A DNA stretch of 64,000 nucleotides from Pseudooceanicola sp. (GTDB lineage Bacteria > Pseudomonadota > Alphaproteobacteria > Rhodobacterales > Rhodobacteraceae). The position numbers and the translations under genes were made by a program. The stretch is from the NCBI RefSeq assembly GCF_029213205.1, contig NZ_JARGNH010000001.1, forward strand, positions 1 to 64,000, written 5' to 3'. The notes beneath the pieces are model-generated. The model saw only the letters and a program-made list of their open reading frames with translations. It searched no databases and was not told where the DNA came from. The number at the start of each line of letters is the position of its first letter. Position 1 is the stretch's first letter. Shown here piece after piece: positions 6,560 to 15,951 of this stretch.

Positions 6560-9489
6560 GGCTGGCGACAGGCGGGCTGATCGACCGGGGCGACGCGGTG
6601 TCGTTTCGCTTTGACGGGCACAGCTACACCGGGTTTCGGGGGGACACGCTGGCCTCGGCGCTGCTGGCCAATGGCCTCAAGGTGGTGGCCCGGTCGTTCA
6701 AATACCACCGGCCGCGTGGCGTGTTCAGTGCCGGTAGTGAAGAGCCGAATGCGCTGGTCACCCTTGGCCGCGGGCCGGGGGCGGAACCGAATGCGCGGGC
6801 AACGATGGTCGAGCTGCGCGAAGGGCTGGAGGCGCGGGCGCAGAATTGCTGGCCCTCGGTGACTTGGGATCTGATGGAGGTGAATGACCTCTTTGCGCCG
6901 CTGCTGGGCGCCGGGTTCTATTACAAGACCTTCATGTGGCCGCGGGCATTCTGGGACAAGCTCTATGAGCCGCTGATCCGCCAGGCGGCGGGGCTGGGGG
7001 CGCTGTCGGTCACGGCCAACCCGGACCGCTATGAAAAGGCCTATGCCCATTGCGACCTGCTGGTGGTCGGTGCCGGGCCGGCCGGGCTGATGGCGGCTCT
7101 GGTGGCGGGCGAGGCCGGGGCGGATGTGATACTGGCCGATGAGGATGCGCGGCCTGGCGGGCGGCTCAACAGCGAGCGGTTGCAGGTCGGCGGTCAACCG
7201 GGCGCGGACTGGGCGGCGACGGTGCTGGCGCGGCTTGAGGCGCTGCCGAATGTGCGGGTGATGCGGCGCACCTCGGTGACCGGGGTCTATGATCAGGGGA
7301 CCTTTGGCGCGCTGGAACGGGTCGGTCAGCATCTGGACACCCGCGCCCCGGATCTGCCGCTGGAGTGTTTCTGGCGGATCGCGGCGAAACAGGTGGTGCT
7401 GGCCTCCGGGGCGCTGGAGCGTTCTGTGGCCTTTGCCGGCAATGACCGGCCCGGGGTGATGCTGGCCGGCGCGTTGCGCAGTTATCTCAACCGCTATGCG
7501 GTGGCACCGGGGCGGCGGGTCACGGTGTTTGGCAATTCCGACGACGCCCATCGCACCGCCGCCGATCTGCTGGCGGCGGGGGTGCATGTGGCGGCCCTGA
7601 TCGACGCACGTCCCGAGGCGCGCTGCGATCTGGAGGTGCCGTTCTATCCCGGCGCGGTGGTGTCCCAGGTCAAGGGCCGGATGGGGGTCGAAGCGGTGCG
7701 GGTCAAGACCGCCAGTGGCACCCAGGCCATCGTCAGCGATTGCCTGGCGGTCTCCGGTGGCTGGAACCCGAATGTGCATCTGAGCTGTCATTTGAACGGG
7801 CGCCCGGTCTGGGACGCGGCGTTGGCCGCCTTTGTCCCGGCGCCCGACGCGGTGCCGGGGCTGATCCCGGCCGGGGCGGCGGCGGGGGTGATGTCGACCG
7901 CGGGCTGCCTGGCCGATGGGGCGCGGGCGGCGGGCGTGGCGCTGGCGGCGCTGGGGCGCAAGGTGCCGGATCTGGCGCTGCCCGAGGCCGAGGATGCGCC
8001 CTATCGCATTCGCCCGCTTTGGGTGGTGCCGGGGCGCGGGCGCGCCTGGCTCGATCTGCAAAACGATGTGACAGTGAAGGATGTGCAAGGCGCTGCGCAG
8101 GAAAATTTCCGCTCGGTCGAGCATATGAAACGCTACACCACCCAAGGCATGTCGCCGGATCAGGGCAAGACCTCGAACATCGGCGCCTTGGCGGTGCTGG
8201 CCGATGCCACCGGGCGTGGCATTGCCGAGACCGGCACCACCACTTACCGCCCGCCCTATACGCCGGTGGCGATTGCGGCGATGGGCGCCGGGGCGCAGGG
8301 CGCGGGCTTTGCCCCGGAGCGGTTCACCTCCAGCCATGCGGCCAGCCTGGAGCGGGGCGCGCCGATGATCGAGGCCGGGCTGTGGTATCGCCCGTCCTAT
8401 TTCCCGGCCAAGGGCGAGGCGACCTGGCGGCAGGCTTGCGATCGCGAAATCGGCTGGGTGCGCAACGCGGTCGGACTCTGTGATGTCACCACCCTGGGCA
8501 AGATCGACATTCAGGGGCCGGATGCCGGGGCGCTGCTGGATTTCGTCTATACCAACACCTTTTCGACGCTGAAACCGGGGCGGGTGCGCTACGGGGTGAT
8601 GCTGCGCGAGGATGGTTTTGTGATGGACGACGGCACCACCGCCTGTCTGGCGCCGGGGCACTATCTGATGACCACCACCACCGCTGCCGCCGGCCCGGTG
8701 ATGCGGCATCTGGAGTTCGCGACGCAGGTGTTGCGCCCGGAACTGGATGTTCAGATCACCTCGGTCACCGAGCAATGGGCGCAATTCGCGGTGGCCGGGC
8801 CGAAATCGCGCGCGCTGCTGAGCGAAGTGCTGGAGTCGCCGCTCGATCCGGCGGAATGGCCGTTCATGGCCTGCGGTGCGGTTCGGGTCGGCGGGGTGGC
8901 GGCGCGGTTGTTCCGGATCTCGTTCTCGGGCGAAGAGGCCTATGAAATCGCGGTTCCGGCGCGGTTTGGCGACAGCCTGTTCCGGGCCCTGGTGGCGCGG
9001 GCCGAAGCCCTTGGCGGCGGCGCCTATGGGATGGAGGCTTTGAACGTGCTGCGGCTTGAAAAGGGGCTGCTGACCCATGCCGAATTGCACGGGCGCACGA
9101 CCTCGTTTGATCTGGGGCTGAGCGGGATGATGGCGAAGAAAAAGGATTTCATTGGCCGCGCCGCCGCCGCCCGGCCCGGCCTGCTGGCCGGGGATCGCGA
9201 GCGGCTGGTCGGGTTGCGGCCCAGGGGGCCGGTGCAGCAGTTGACCGCGGGGGCGTTCCTGTTTGCGCCCGAGGCACCGGCCACGCGCGCCCATGCCGAG
9301 GGCTATACCACCTCGGTCGGGTTTTCACCGACCCTGGGCCATTCCATCGCCCTCGGCTTTCTGAAATCCGGGCCGGAGCGGCAGGGTGAGACGGTCCGGC
9401 TGGTCGATCACCTGCGCGGCATCGAGGTGCTGTGCGAGGTCTGTGCGCCCTGTTTCTATGATCCTGACGGAGGACGGATGCGTGGTTGA
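6556..9489 (+). CDS. soxA: Sarcosine oxidase subunit alpha
   Basis: This is the 977-residue NAD- and folate-binding subunit. The N-terminal part is a 2Fe-2S-ferredoxin-like fold (YTGFRGDTLASALLANG, about residues 20-37). A nucleotide-binding domain follows with LLVVGAGPAGLMAALVAGEAG near residue 170. The C-terminal third is an aminomethyltransferase (GcvT) fold that binds tetrahydrofolate and includes KPGRVRYGVMLREDG near 675. It carries formaldehyde from sarcosine onto folate. The start overlaps the soxD stop. The full length agrees with corynebacterial and rhizobial SoxA proteins of about 960-1000 residues. Its C-terminus overlaps the soxG start. Confidence 0.95.
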   Translation: MRLATGGLIDRGDAVSFRFDGHSYTGFRGDTLASALLANGLKVVARSFKYHRPRGVFSAGSEEPNALVTLGRGPGAEPNARATMVELREGLEARAQNCWPSVTWDLMEVNDLFAPLLGAGFYYKTFMWPRAFWDKLYEPLIRQAAGLGALSVTANPDRYEKAYAHCDLLVVGAGPAGLMAALVAGEAGADVILADEDARPGGRLNSERLQVGGQPGADWAATVLARLEALPNVRVMRRTSVTGVYDQGTFGALERVGQHLDTRAPDLPLECFWRIAAKQVVLASGALERSVAFAGNDRPGVMLAGALRSYLNRYAVAPGRRVTVFGNSDDAHRTAADLLAAGVHVAALIDARPEARCDLEVPFYPGAVVSQVKGRMGVEAVRVKTASGTQAIVSDCLAVSGGWNPNVHLSCHLNGRPVWDAALAAFVPAPDAVPGLIPAGAAAGVMSTAGCLADGARAAGVALAALGRKVPDLALPEAEDAPYRIRPLWVVPGRGRAWLDLQNDVTVKDVQGAAQENFRSVEHMKRYTTQGMSPDQGKTSNIGALAVLADATGRGIAETGTTTYRPPYTPVAIAAMGAGAQGAGFAPERFTSSHAASLERGAPMIEAGLWYRPSYFPAKGEATWRQACDREIGWVRNAVGLCDVTTLGKIDIQGPDAGALLDFVYTNTFSTLKPGRVRYGVMLREDGFVMDDGTTACLAPGHYLMTTTTAAAGPVMRHLEFATQVLRPELDVQITSVTEQWAQFAVAGPKSRALLSEVLESPLDPAEWPFMACGAVRVGGVAARLFRISFSGEEAYEIAVPARFGDSLFRALVARAEALGGGAYGMEALNVLRLEKGLLTHAELHGRTTSFDLGLSGMMAKKKDFIGRAAAARPGLLAGDRERLVGLRPRGPVQQLTAGAFLFAPEAPATRAHAEGYTTSVGFSPTLGHSIALGFLKSGPERQGETVRLVDHLRGIEVLCEVCAPCFYDPDGGRMRG

Positions 9490-10033
9490 ATTGATCGCCA
9501 AATCCGCCGCTGCCGGGCTGTTGCCGCGCCAGATTGGCAGGGTGAGCCTGAGCGAGGCCGTGTTTCGCCCGATCACCGGGATCAGCCCGTATGCCGGGAT
9601 GGTGGCGCAGGCCGCGGCGGCGGTCACCGCCGCGCATGGTGTCGGGCTGCCCGGCCCGAACCGGCTGGTTTCGGGAAAGGGGGCCGAGGTGCTCTGGGTC
9701 GGGCGCAACCGTTGGCTGCTGATCGGGCCGGAGCCGGACCCGAGATTGACCGAAACAGCGGCGCTCAGCGATCAATCGGACGCTTGGGTCTCGGTTCTGA
9801 TCTCCGGGGCCGATGCGGCGGCGGTGCTGGCCCGGCTGACGCCGCTCGATCTGCGCGATCGGGGCTTTGCCATCGGCACCTCGGCGCGCAGTGAGCTGTT
9901 TCATATGCCCGCGATCATCGCCCGCACCGGGGCAGTGGAGTGGCGGGTGATGTGCTTCCGCTCAATGGCCAGGACCCTGGTCAAGGATCTGAGCGTCGCC
10001 GCGCAATCTGTCGCGGCCCGGGCGGCGCTCTGA
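9482..10033 (+). CDS. soxG: Sarcosine oxidase subunit gamma
   Basis: This 183-residue subunit is related to the C-terminal GcvT-like fold and stabilises the folate-binding part of the complex. Recognisable stretches are DAWVSVLISGADAAAVLARL, PLDL and a C-terminus containing CFRSMARTLVKDL. I set the start at GTG 9482 because GGAGG at 9469-9473 is 8 bases upstream and the position overlaps the last 8 bases of soxA. Upstream in-frame ATGs at 9386 and 9458 would lie deeper inside soxA. It is the last gene of the operon; dnaG follows after 95 bases. Confidence 0.87.
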   Translation: MVELIAKSAAAGLLPRQIGRVSLSEAVFRPITGISPYAGMVAQAAAAVTAAHGVGLPGPNRLVSGKGAEVLWVGRNRWLLIGPEPDPRLTETAALSDQSDAWVSVLISGADAAAVLARLTPLDLRDRGFAIGTSARSELFHMPAIIARTGAVEWRVMCFRSMARTLVKDLSVAAQSVAARAAL

Positions 10034-10128
10034 GCGGGGCCAGCTGCGGCGGTTCAATGCCGATCCGGTTAACGGAAGCTTCACGCGGCATCTTTCGGCG
10101 GTCGCCCGAATCCCGGTATAGTCATGCG

Positions 10129-12066
10129 ATGGCACTGCCCCCAGGTTTCCTTGATGAATTGCGGACCCGCATCTCGCTCTCGCAGGTGGTCGGGCGCAAG
10201 GTCATGTGGGACACCAGAAAATCCAATCAGGCCAAGGGCGACATGTGGGCGGCCTGCCCGTTCCATCAGGAAAAATCGGCCTCGTTCCATGTCGATGACC
10301 GCAAGGGGTTCTATTATTGCTTTGGGTGTCAGGCCAAGGGCGATGCGATCTCGTTCATCCGCGAGACCGAGAATGTGGATTTCATGGAAGCGGTCGAGAT
10401 TCTGGCGCGCGAGGCCGGGCTGCCAATGCCCGCCCGCGATCCGATGGCGCGCGAAAAGGCTGATCATCGCAGTCAGTTGGTCGAGGTGGTCGAGGCCGCG
10501 CAGCGCCATTACCGGATGATGCTGGCCACCAATGTCGCCGCCCCGGCGCGCGACTATCTGGCGCGTCGCGGGCTGGACGCCGCCGCGCTGGAGCGGTTCG
10601 AGATCGGCTTTGCCCCGGATACACGGCAGGGCGCGTTCCAGGCGCTGAGCGCCAAGGGCATCACGCCGGATCTGATCGTCGAGGCCGGGATTTGTGCGCG
10701 CCCCGAAGACGGTGGTCCGCCCTATGACCGGTTTCGCGGGCGCATCATCTTTCCGATCCGTGACGGGCGTGGCCGGGCCATCGCCTTTGGCGGGCGGGCG
10801 ATGGATCCGAATGCCAGGGCGAAATATCTGAACTCGCCGGAAACCCCGCTGTTTGACAAGGGCCGGACGCTTTATAATCAGGCCCCGGCGCGTGAGGCGG
10901 CGGGCAAGGGCGCGGCGCTGATCCTGGCCGAAGGCTATATGGATGTGATCGCCCTGTCGGAGGCCGGGTTCACCGGTGCGGTGGCGCCGCTGGGCACGGC
11001 GGTGACGGCGGATCAGCTGCAATTGCTCTGGCGGATCGCGCCCGAACCGATCGTCTGCCTGGATGGCGATGCCGCCGGTCTGCGCGCCGCCTTTCGGGTG
11101 ATCGACCTTGCCCTGCCGCTGCTTGAGGCCGGACGCTCGCTGCGCTTTGCGTTGCTGCCCGAGGGCAAAGACCCTGACGACCTGATCCGGGCCAAGGGCG
11201 CGGCGGCGATGCAGGAGGTTCTGGATGCGGCCCTGCCGCTGGTTGATCTGCTCTGGCGGCAAGAGACCGAGGGAAAATCCTTTGACAGCCCGGAACGGCG
11301 CGCGGCGCTGGACAAGGCGCTGGCCGACCGGATCGGCCCGATCCGCGACCCCGGCCTGCGCCGCCATTATGACAGCGCCCTGCGCGATCTGAAATGGCGG
11401 CTGTTCCGGCGCAAGCCCGAGGCGAACAGCTGGAACAGGCGGCGGATGGCGATCCTGCCGGTGCAGAGCGCGACCCGCGCCTCGCGCCTGGTTGCCGGTG
11501 GCGCCAGCGCCGAGGAACATCTGCGCGAAGCGGTGATCCTGGCCACGATCATCGCCACGCCGGCGATCCTTGGCGAATTCGAAAGCCAGCTGGAACGGAT
11601 GGAATGCCGCGATCCCGGCCATGCGGATATCCTGGCGGTGATCCTGCGGCACGATGCCCGCGGCGGTGCCAGCCTGCGCGACAAGATCGCCGAAACCTTT
11701 GGCAATGAGGTGGTTGACAGGCTGATGAGCGATCCCCATGTCGCATTGACGCCGCCACTGCGCCGCCCCGGCGACCTGGAAGCGGCGCGGATGTCGCTGG
11801 CCGAGGCGCTGGCGAAATTGCAGAGCGCCCGGGGCCTGGCCGCCGAGGTGGCCGAGGCGATGGATGAGATGCAGGGCAGCGCCGACGAGGCGGTGACCTG
11901 GCGATTGGGGCAGGCCGCCGCCGCCCTTGAAAAAGCCGAACGTGCCTTTCACGAGGATCGGGCGGAATACGACACTGGTGACAATGGCGCCCGGATCAAT
12001 CGCGCCGAACGTGATGCGCTGGACAGCCTGCTTGAGGTGATTCGCGATGGCAAACGGCGCAAATAG
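10129..12066 (+). CDS. dnaG: DNA primase
   Basis: The 645-residue primase makes RNA primers for chromosome replication. The N-terminal zinc-binding domain has CPFHQEKSASFHV and FYYCFGCQAKGDAISF (residues about 40-70). The TOPRIM domain has ILAEGYMDVIALSEAGF (about 265) and the acidic DGDAAG (about 308). The C-terminal part (from about 440) is the less conserved DnaB helicase-interaction region. The ATG at 10129 begins MALPPGFLDELR, the normal DnaG start; the open frame extends further upstream into soxG without a plausible start. It is followed by rpoD, as in the classic rpsU-dnaG-rpoD macromolecular-synthesis cluster, but rpsU is not here. Confidence 0.95.
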   Translation: MALPPGFLDELRTRISLSQVVGRKVMWDTRKSNQAKGDMWAACPFHQEKSASFHVDDRKGFYYCFGCQAKGDAISFIRETENVDFMEAVEILAREAGLPMPARDPMAREKADHRSQLVEVVEAAQRHYRMMLATNVAAPARDYLARRGLDAAALERFEIGFAPDTRQGAFQALSAKGITPDLIVEAGICARPEDGGPPYDRFRGRIIFPIRDGRGRAIAFGGRAMDPNARAKYLNSPETPLFDKGRTLYNQAPAREAAGKGAALILAEGYMDVIALSEAGFTGAVAPLGTAVTADQLQLLWRIAPEPIVCLDGDAAGLRAAFRVIDLALPLLEAGRSLRFALLPEGKDPDDLIRAKGAAAMQEVLDAALPLVDLLWRQETEGKSFDSPERRAALDKALADRIGPIRDPGLRRHYDSALRDLKWRLFRRKPEANSWNRRRMAILPVQSATRASRLVAGGASAEEHLREAVILATIIATPAILGEFESQLERMECRDPGHADILAVILRHDARGGASLRDKIAETFGNEVVDRLMSDPHVALTPPLRRPGDLEAARMSLAEALAKLQSARGLAAEVAEAMDEMQGSADEAVTWRLGQAAAALEKAERAFHEDRAEYDTGDNGARINRAERDALDSLLEVIRDGKRRK

Positions 12067-12122
12067 GCCGCGCTTGGTGACGAAAGACTAAAGAAAACAG
12101 GGTAACCGGGTGTGCGGGCTGG

Positions 12123-12181
12123 CGAATCAGGCTAATGATTCGTTCCAAACTGCAGTGAATAAACCGGTGATTCGCGAATCA
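12123..12181. promoter_or_regulatory. Four clustered GANTC sites in two palindromes before rpoD
   Basis: CGAATCA-6nt-TGATTCG occupies 12123-12142, and the 14-bp palindrome TGATTCGCGAATCA occupies 12168-12181. The heptamer TGATTCG thus occurs four times in 59 bases of the 148-base dnaG-rpoD gap. Each copy contains GANTC, the site methylated by CcrM in alphaproteobacteria. The arrangement suggests a dimeric regulator and/or methylation-dependent control of the rpoD promoter; the regulator is unknown. Confidence 0.55.
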
Positions 12182-12214
12182 TCATGATCTGCCACCCTTT
12201 ACGGAGCTTTGTGC

Positions 12215-14191
12215 ATGGCCGCCAAGGACACGGACGACACCCCGCAAACCGACGATCAGGATACCGAAGGCTCGCTCGACGTTAGCCAGACTCGGGTCAA
12301 GAAGATGATCGCCGACGCAAGGGAAAAGGGCTTCATCACCTATGATCAGCTGAATCAGGTGCTGCCGCCGGATCAAGTGTCGTCGGAACAGATCGAAGAC
12401 GTGATGTCGATGCTCTCGGAAATGGGCATCAATATCATTGAGGATGAAGAGGCCGAAGAGGACGACGGTAAATCAACCGCCGTTGTCGAGGCCACCTCGA
12501 ACCGCGAAATCACCCTCGGCTCGGGCACCGCTGAAAAGCTTGACCGCACCGATGACCCGGTGCGGATGTATCTGCGCGAAATGGGCTCGGTCGAATTGCT
12601 GTCGCGCGAGGGCGAGATCGCCATCGCCAAGCGCATCGAGGCCGGGCGCAACACGATGATCGCCGGGCTCTGTGAAAGCCCGCTGACCTTTCAGGCGATC
12701 ACCATCTGGCGCGACGAATTGCTGAGCGAAGACATTCTGCTGCGCGACGTGATCGATCTGGAAACCACCTTTGGCGACCAGATGGAAGAGGAACAGCCGG
12801 TGGTCGGGGCGGCGAATATCGCCACGGCCCCGTCGCGTGAGGCCGAACCGGAACTGGATGCCGACGGCAACCCGATCCAGAAAGACGATGACGACGACGA
12901 GGATGACGACGAACAGGCCAACATGTCGTTGGCCGCGATGGAAGCGGCGCTGAAGCCGCGGGTTCTGGAATCCCTGGACCGGATCGCCAATGATTATGTG
13001 CTGTTGTCGGAGCTTCAGGACAGCCGGATCAGCGCGACGCTGAACGAAGACGGCAGCTTTTCCAACAAGCAAGAGGCGAAGTATCAGAAACTGCGCTCGG
13101 AAATTGTCGAGCTGGTGAATGAGCTGCACCTGCATAACAACCGGATCGAAGCGCTGATCGACCAGCTCTATGGCATCAACCGCCGGATCATGGCGATTGA
13201 CGGCTCGATGGTGAAACTGGCGGATCAGGCCCGGATCAACCGCCGCGAATTCGTCGAAGAATATCGCGATCACGAGCTTGATCCGAACTGGATGGACCGG
13301 ATGGCCGAAAAGGCCGGTCGAGGTTGGCAAATGTTCATCGAACGCTCGGCTGACAAGGTCGAGGGACTGCGCAATGACATGGCCCAGGTCGGGCAATATG
13401 TCGGGCTCGATATTTCCGAATTCCGCCGCATCGTGCAACAGGTTCAGAAGGGCGAGAAAGAGGCGCGTCAGGCCAAGAAGGAAATGGTCGAGGCGAACCT
13501 GCGACTGGTGATCTCGATCGCCAAGAAATACACCAACCGCGGGTTGCAATTCCTTGATTTGATTCAAGAAGGCAACATCGGCCTGATGAAGGCCGTCGAT
13601 AAATTCGAATACCGGCGCGGCTATAAATTCTCCACCTATGCCACCTGGTGGATCCGGCAGGCGATCACCCGCTCGATTGCCGACCAGGCCCGCACCATCC
13701 GGATCCCGGTGCACATGATCGAGACCATCAACAAGCTGGTCCGCACCGGGCGCCAGATGCTGCACGAGATCGGGCGGGAGCCGACGCCGGAGGAACTGGC
13801 CGAAAAGCTGCAGATGCCGCTGGAGAAGGTTCGCAAGGTGATGAAGATCGCCAAGGAACCGATCAGCCTCGAAACGCCGATCGGCGACGAGGAAGACAGC
13901 CAGCTTGGCGATTTCATCGAGGACAAGAACGCCGTCCTGCCGCTGGAAAGCGCCATTCAGGAAAACCTCAAGGAAACCACGACACGGGTGCTGGCCAGCC
14001 TCACCCCGCGCGAGGAGCGGGTGCTGCGGATGCGCTTTGGCATCGGCATGAACACCGACCACACGCTGGAAGAAGTCGGCCAGCAGTTCAGCGTCACCCG
14101 TGAGCGGATCCGGCAGATCGAGGCCAAGGCGCTGCGCAAGCTGAAGCACCCGAGCCGGAGCCGGAAATTGCGCTCGTTCCTGGATCAATGA
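12215..14191 (+). CDS. rpoD: RNA polymerase primary sigma factor (sigma70)
   Basis: The 658-residue housekeeping sigma factor directs RNA polymerase to most promoters. Region 1.1 is at the N-terminus, region 1.2 includes [12 protein letters not shown] (about residue 113), and an acidic non-conserved insert (a run of Asp/Glu) lies near 225-240. Region 2 holds [20 protein letters not shown] and [20 protein letters not shown], region 3 follows, and region 4 ends with [18 protein letters not shown]. The ATG at 12215 has ACGGAG 8 bases upstream; a TTG six bases earlier is less likely. It is preceded by the GANTC palindromes and coupled to a downstream ORF through an ATGA overlap. Confidence 0.96.
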   Translation: MAAKDTDDTPQTDDQDTEGSLDVSQTRVKKMIADAREKGFITYDQLNQVLPPDQVSSEQIEDVMSMLSEMGINIIEDEEAEEDDGKSTAVVEATSNREITLGSGTAEKLDRTDDPVRMYLREMGSVELLSREGEIAIAKRIEAGRNTMIAGLCESPLTFQAITIWRDELLSEDILLRDVIDLETTFGDQMEEEQPVVGAANIATAPSREAEPELDADGNPIQKDDDDDEDDDEQANMSLAAMEAALKPRVLESLDRIANDYVLLSELQDSRISATLNEDGSFSNKQEAKYQKLRSEIVELVNELHLHNNRIEALIDQLYGINRRIMAIDGSMVKLADQARINRREFVEEYRDHELDPNWMDRMAEKAGRGWQMFIERSADKVEGLRNDMAQVGQYVGLDISEFRRIVQQVQKGEKEARQAKKEMVEANLRLVISIAKKYTNRGLQFLDLIQEGNIGLMKAVDKFEYRRGYKFSTYATWWIRQAITRSIADQARTIRIPVHMIETINKLVRTGRQMLHEIGREPTPEELAEKLQMPLEKVRKVMKIAKEPISLETPIGDEEDSQLGDFIEDKNAVLPLESAIQENLKETTTRVLASLTPREERVLRMRFGIGMNTDHTLEEVGQQFSVTRERIRQIEAKALRKLKHPSRSRKLRSFLDQ

Positions 14192-14832
14192 GGGTCGTTC
14201 AGCCCGTTGGGCTGAAGGGAAGTCTGAAATGGATTCAACGGGCCGTCGCAAGGCGGCCCGATTTGATTCAGCCCGCTGGCCTTGCCGAAGTGCGCTGGGT
14301 TTCTCCTATCGCGACGGATGATTTTGCCGAATACCGCGATGCGGCGTTCCTTGATCGCCTGGGCTTGGCGTCACATCGCGACGCATTGGCTGATTTCTGG
14401 CCGAAACGCGGCCCGCAATGGGATGCGCTGGGTGTCGCGGGCACGGCTGTCGTGCTGGTCGAGGCCAAGGCGCATCTGCGTGAATTCAACACGCCGCCGT
14501 CGCAGGCGGCAGAGGTTTCACGGCGCCGGATTGCCACCGCTTTCGATCAGGTCCGCGCAGCTTTGCACGTCACTTCGGGCGCGGATTGGGCTGAGGCGAA
14601 TTATCAATTCGCCAACCGGCTCGCGCATTTGTGGTGGCTGCGTGACCGCGGTGTGGATGCGCATTTGCTGTTCGTCGGCTTTTTGAATGATCAGGACATG
14701 AACGGTCCGACGCACGCCAGCGACTGGCATCAGGCCTTTGCCAGCGCCACCGAAAAGCTGGGGCTTGCCGCAGAGCATGGGCTTTCACCCTTTATTCACC
14801 ACGCGACCCCCGACGTTACGGAACTCGTCTGA
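14188..14832 (+). CDS. Uncharacterised protein with a PD-(D/E)XK-like nuclease motif
   Basis: This is a 214-residue soluble protein of unknown function. Residues 79-94 read DALG...VVLVEAKA, an Asp followed 13 residues later by Glu-Ala-Lys at the end of a hydrophobic strand. That is the layout of the PD-(D/E)XK nuclease core. I recall full-length homologues in other bacteria beginning near KGSLKWIQ and annotated only as hypothetical. The ATG overlaps the rpoD TGA by four bases, so it may be translated from the rpoD mRNA. Two hairpins in its first 80 bases could end or limit that transcript. A nuclease role is inference from one motif; a repair or restriction-type enzyme is possible. Confidence 0.6.
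   Translation: MRVVQPVGLKGSLKWIQRAVARRPDLIQPAGLAEVRWVSPIATDDFAEYRDAAFLDRLGLASHRDALADFWPKRGPQWDALGVAGTAVVLVEAKAHLREFNTPPSQAAEVSRRRIATAFDQVRAALHVTSGADWAEANYQFANRLAHLWWLRDRGVDAHLLFVGFLNDQDMNGPTHASDWHQAFASATEKLGLAAEHGLSPFIHHATPDVTELV
14239..14266 (+). terminator. Hairpin(s) inside the 5' end of the ORF after rpoD
   Basis: CGGGCCG (14239-14245) pairs with CGGCCCG (14254-14260) and is followed by ATTTGATT. A second perfect 8-bp hairpin (TTCAGCCC-GTT-GGGCTGAA) lies at 14198-14216. Both fall just after the rpoD stop codon and may terminate or attenuate the rpoD transcript although the next reading frame has begun. Confidence 0.35.
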
Positions 14833-15000
14833 GTGATTGCCGAGCGGGCGGACCGTCACAGGCCCATTTCGGCACAAATGGTCAGGATTTCCTGACTGTC
14901 TGGCACGGCGCAGGTCCGGCTATTCTGCGGGTATCGGGATGATCGGCTGAAACTCTTGCTTCGGGAGTTTCCTGTATCTTCCCAAACCGGAGGAAACCCA

Positions 15001-15273
15001 ATGCGCCGCGCTGCCCTTTCGTTCACCCTGTTCACCGCCTTGACCACAACCGCGGCATTTGGCGCCTATGCCACCCTGCCGCTGAACGATCTGACCCGTC
15101 CGGAACCCGGGGCGGCGGATCAGGTGATCATCATCACCGTGCCCGCCGCTGATCTGGCGCGCTGCCAGGCGACGTTGGCAGAGGTGTTGCACTTGCCGCT
15201 GGCGGAATCGGATGTGGCCAGAGTGTCCGTCGACATGCCGCAGGCCCGCACAGCGCGCTGCGAAGCGGAATAA
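15001..15273 (+). CDS. Small exported protein of unknown function
   Basis: This is a 90-residue protein with a probable Sec signal peptide: MRRAALSF, a hydrophobic stretch, and cleavage around AAFGAYA. The mature part has two cysteines far apart (RCQATL and ARCEAE), which could form a disulfide in the periplasm. GGAGGAAA lies just before the ATG at 15001. No family was recognised. It stands alone between the rpoD-linked ORF and nrdR. Confidence 0.6.
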   Translation: MRRAALSFTLFTALTTTAAFGAYATLPLNDLTRPEPGAADQVIIITVPAADLARCQATLAEVLHLPLAESDVARVSVDMPQARTARCEAE

Positions 15274-15354
15274 GCCAAGGCCCTCGCAGGCCGCCAGAGC
15301 GCGACCCACCCGCAGGAAACCAGCCTCGATTTGCCGCCGAGATGTCACAGCACA

Positions 15355-15384
15355 TTTGGGTGGTTAAAATCCGCACTACCCAAA
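15355..15384. promoter_or_regulatory. Inverted repeat upstream of nrdR
   Basis: TTTGGGT (15355-15361) and ACCCAAA (15378-15384) form a 7-bp inverted repeat with a 16-base spacer, about 80 bases before the nrdR start. It does not match the AT-rich NrdR box. It could be an operator or a weak hairpin. Confidence 0.25.
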
Positions 15385-15464
15385 ACCCGGTGGCCCTCCT
15401 ATAGTGACTGTGGATAAGTGGGAGGGAACCCCACGGCAGGTCTTGGGAATTGGGGGACACGGCG

Positions 15465-15941
15465 ATGCGCTGTCCATTTTGCGGAAATATTGACACCCAG
15501 GTAAAGGACTCACGGCCAGCTGAGGATCACGTTGCGATCCGGCGGCGCCGGTTCTGTCCGGCCTGTGGTGGGCGGTTCACCACCTATGAACGGGTGCAAT
15601 TGCGCGATCTGGTGGTGATCAAGACCAATGGTCGTCGCGAGGATTTCGACCGCGACAAGCTGGAGCGCTCGATCCGCATCTCAATGCAGAAGCGCCCCCT
15701 TGATCCGGAACGCATCGACCAGATGATTTCCGGCATCGTGCGCCGGCTGGAAAGCATGGGCGAAACCGATATTCCGTCCAAGGTGATCGGCGAGATCGTG
15801 ATGGAAACCCTGGCCCGGATCGACACCGTGGCCTATGTGCGCTTTGCCAGCGTTTACAAGAACTTCCAGGCGGCGGACGATTTCGACAAATTCGTCAGCG
15901 AATTGCGTCCCGACGCCAAAACGTCCGAAGACGACAGCTAG
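15465..15941 (+). CDS. nrdR: Transcriptional repressor NrdR
   Basis: The 158-residue repressor senses ATP/dATP and controls ribonucleotide reductase genes. The N-terminal zinc ribbon has MRCPFCGN and [16 protein letters not shown], giving the four cysteines. An ATP-cone domain follows from residue 49 ([20 protein letters not shown]). The length is normal. The start at ATG 15465 (MRCPFC) has GGGGGA upstream. It is followed after only 10 bases by ribD, the common alphaproteobacterial nrdR-ribD arrangement. Confidence 0.95.
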   Translation: MRCPFCGNIDTQVKDSRPAEDHVAIRRRRFCPACGGRFTTYERVQLRDLVVIKTNGRREDFDRDKLERSIRISMQKRPLDPERIDQMISGIVRRLESMGETDIPSKVIGEIVMETLARIDTVAYVRFASVYKNFQAADDFDKFVSELRPDAKTSEDDS

Positions 15942-15951
15942 GTCCCCGGCA

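Noticed and set aside
6523-9294. A 923-codon open frame on the minus strand opposite soxA
   Set aside because: It is the GC-rich shadow of soxA: composition is dominated by R, H, P, Q and G, with no domain or ribosome site, while soxA has full family motifs.
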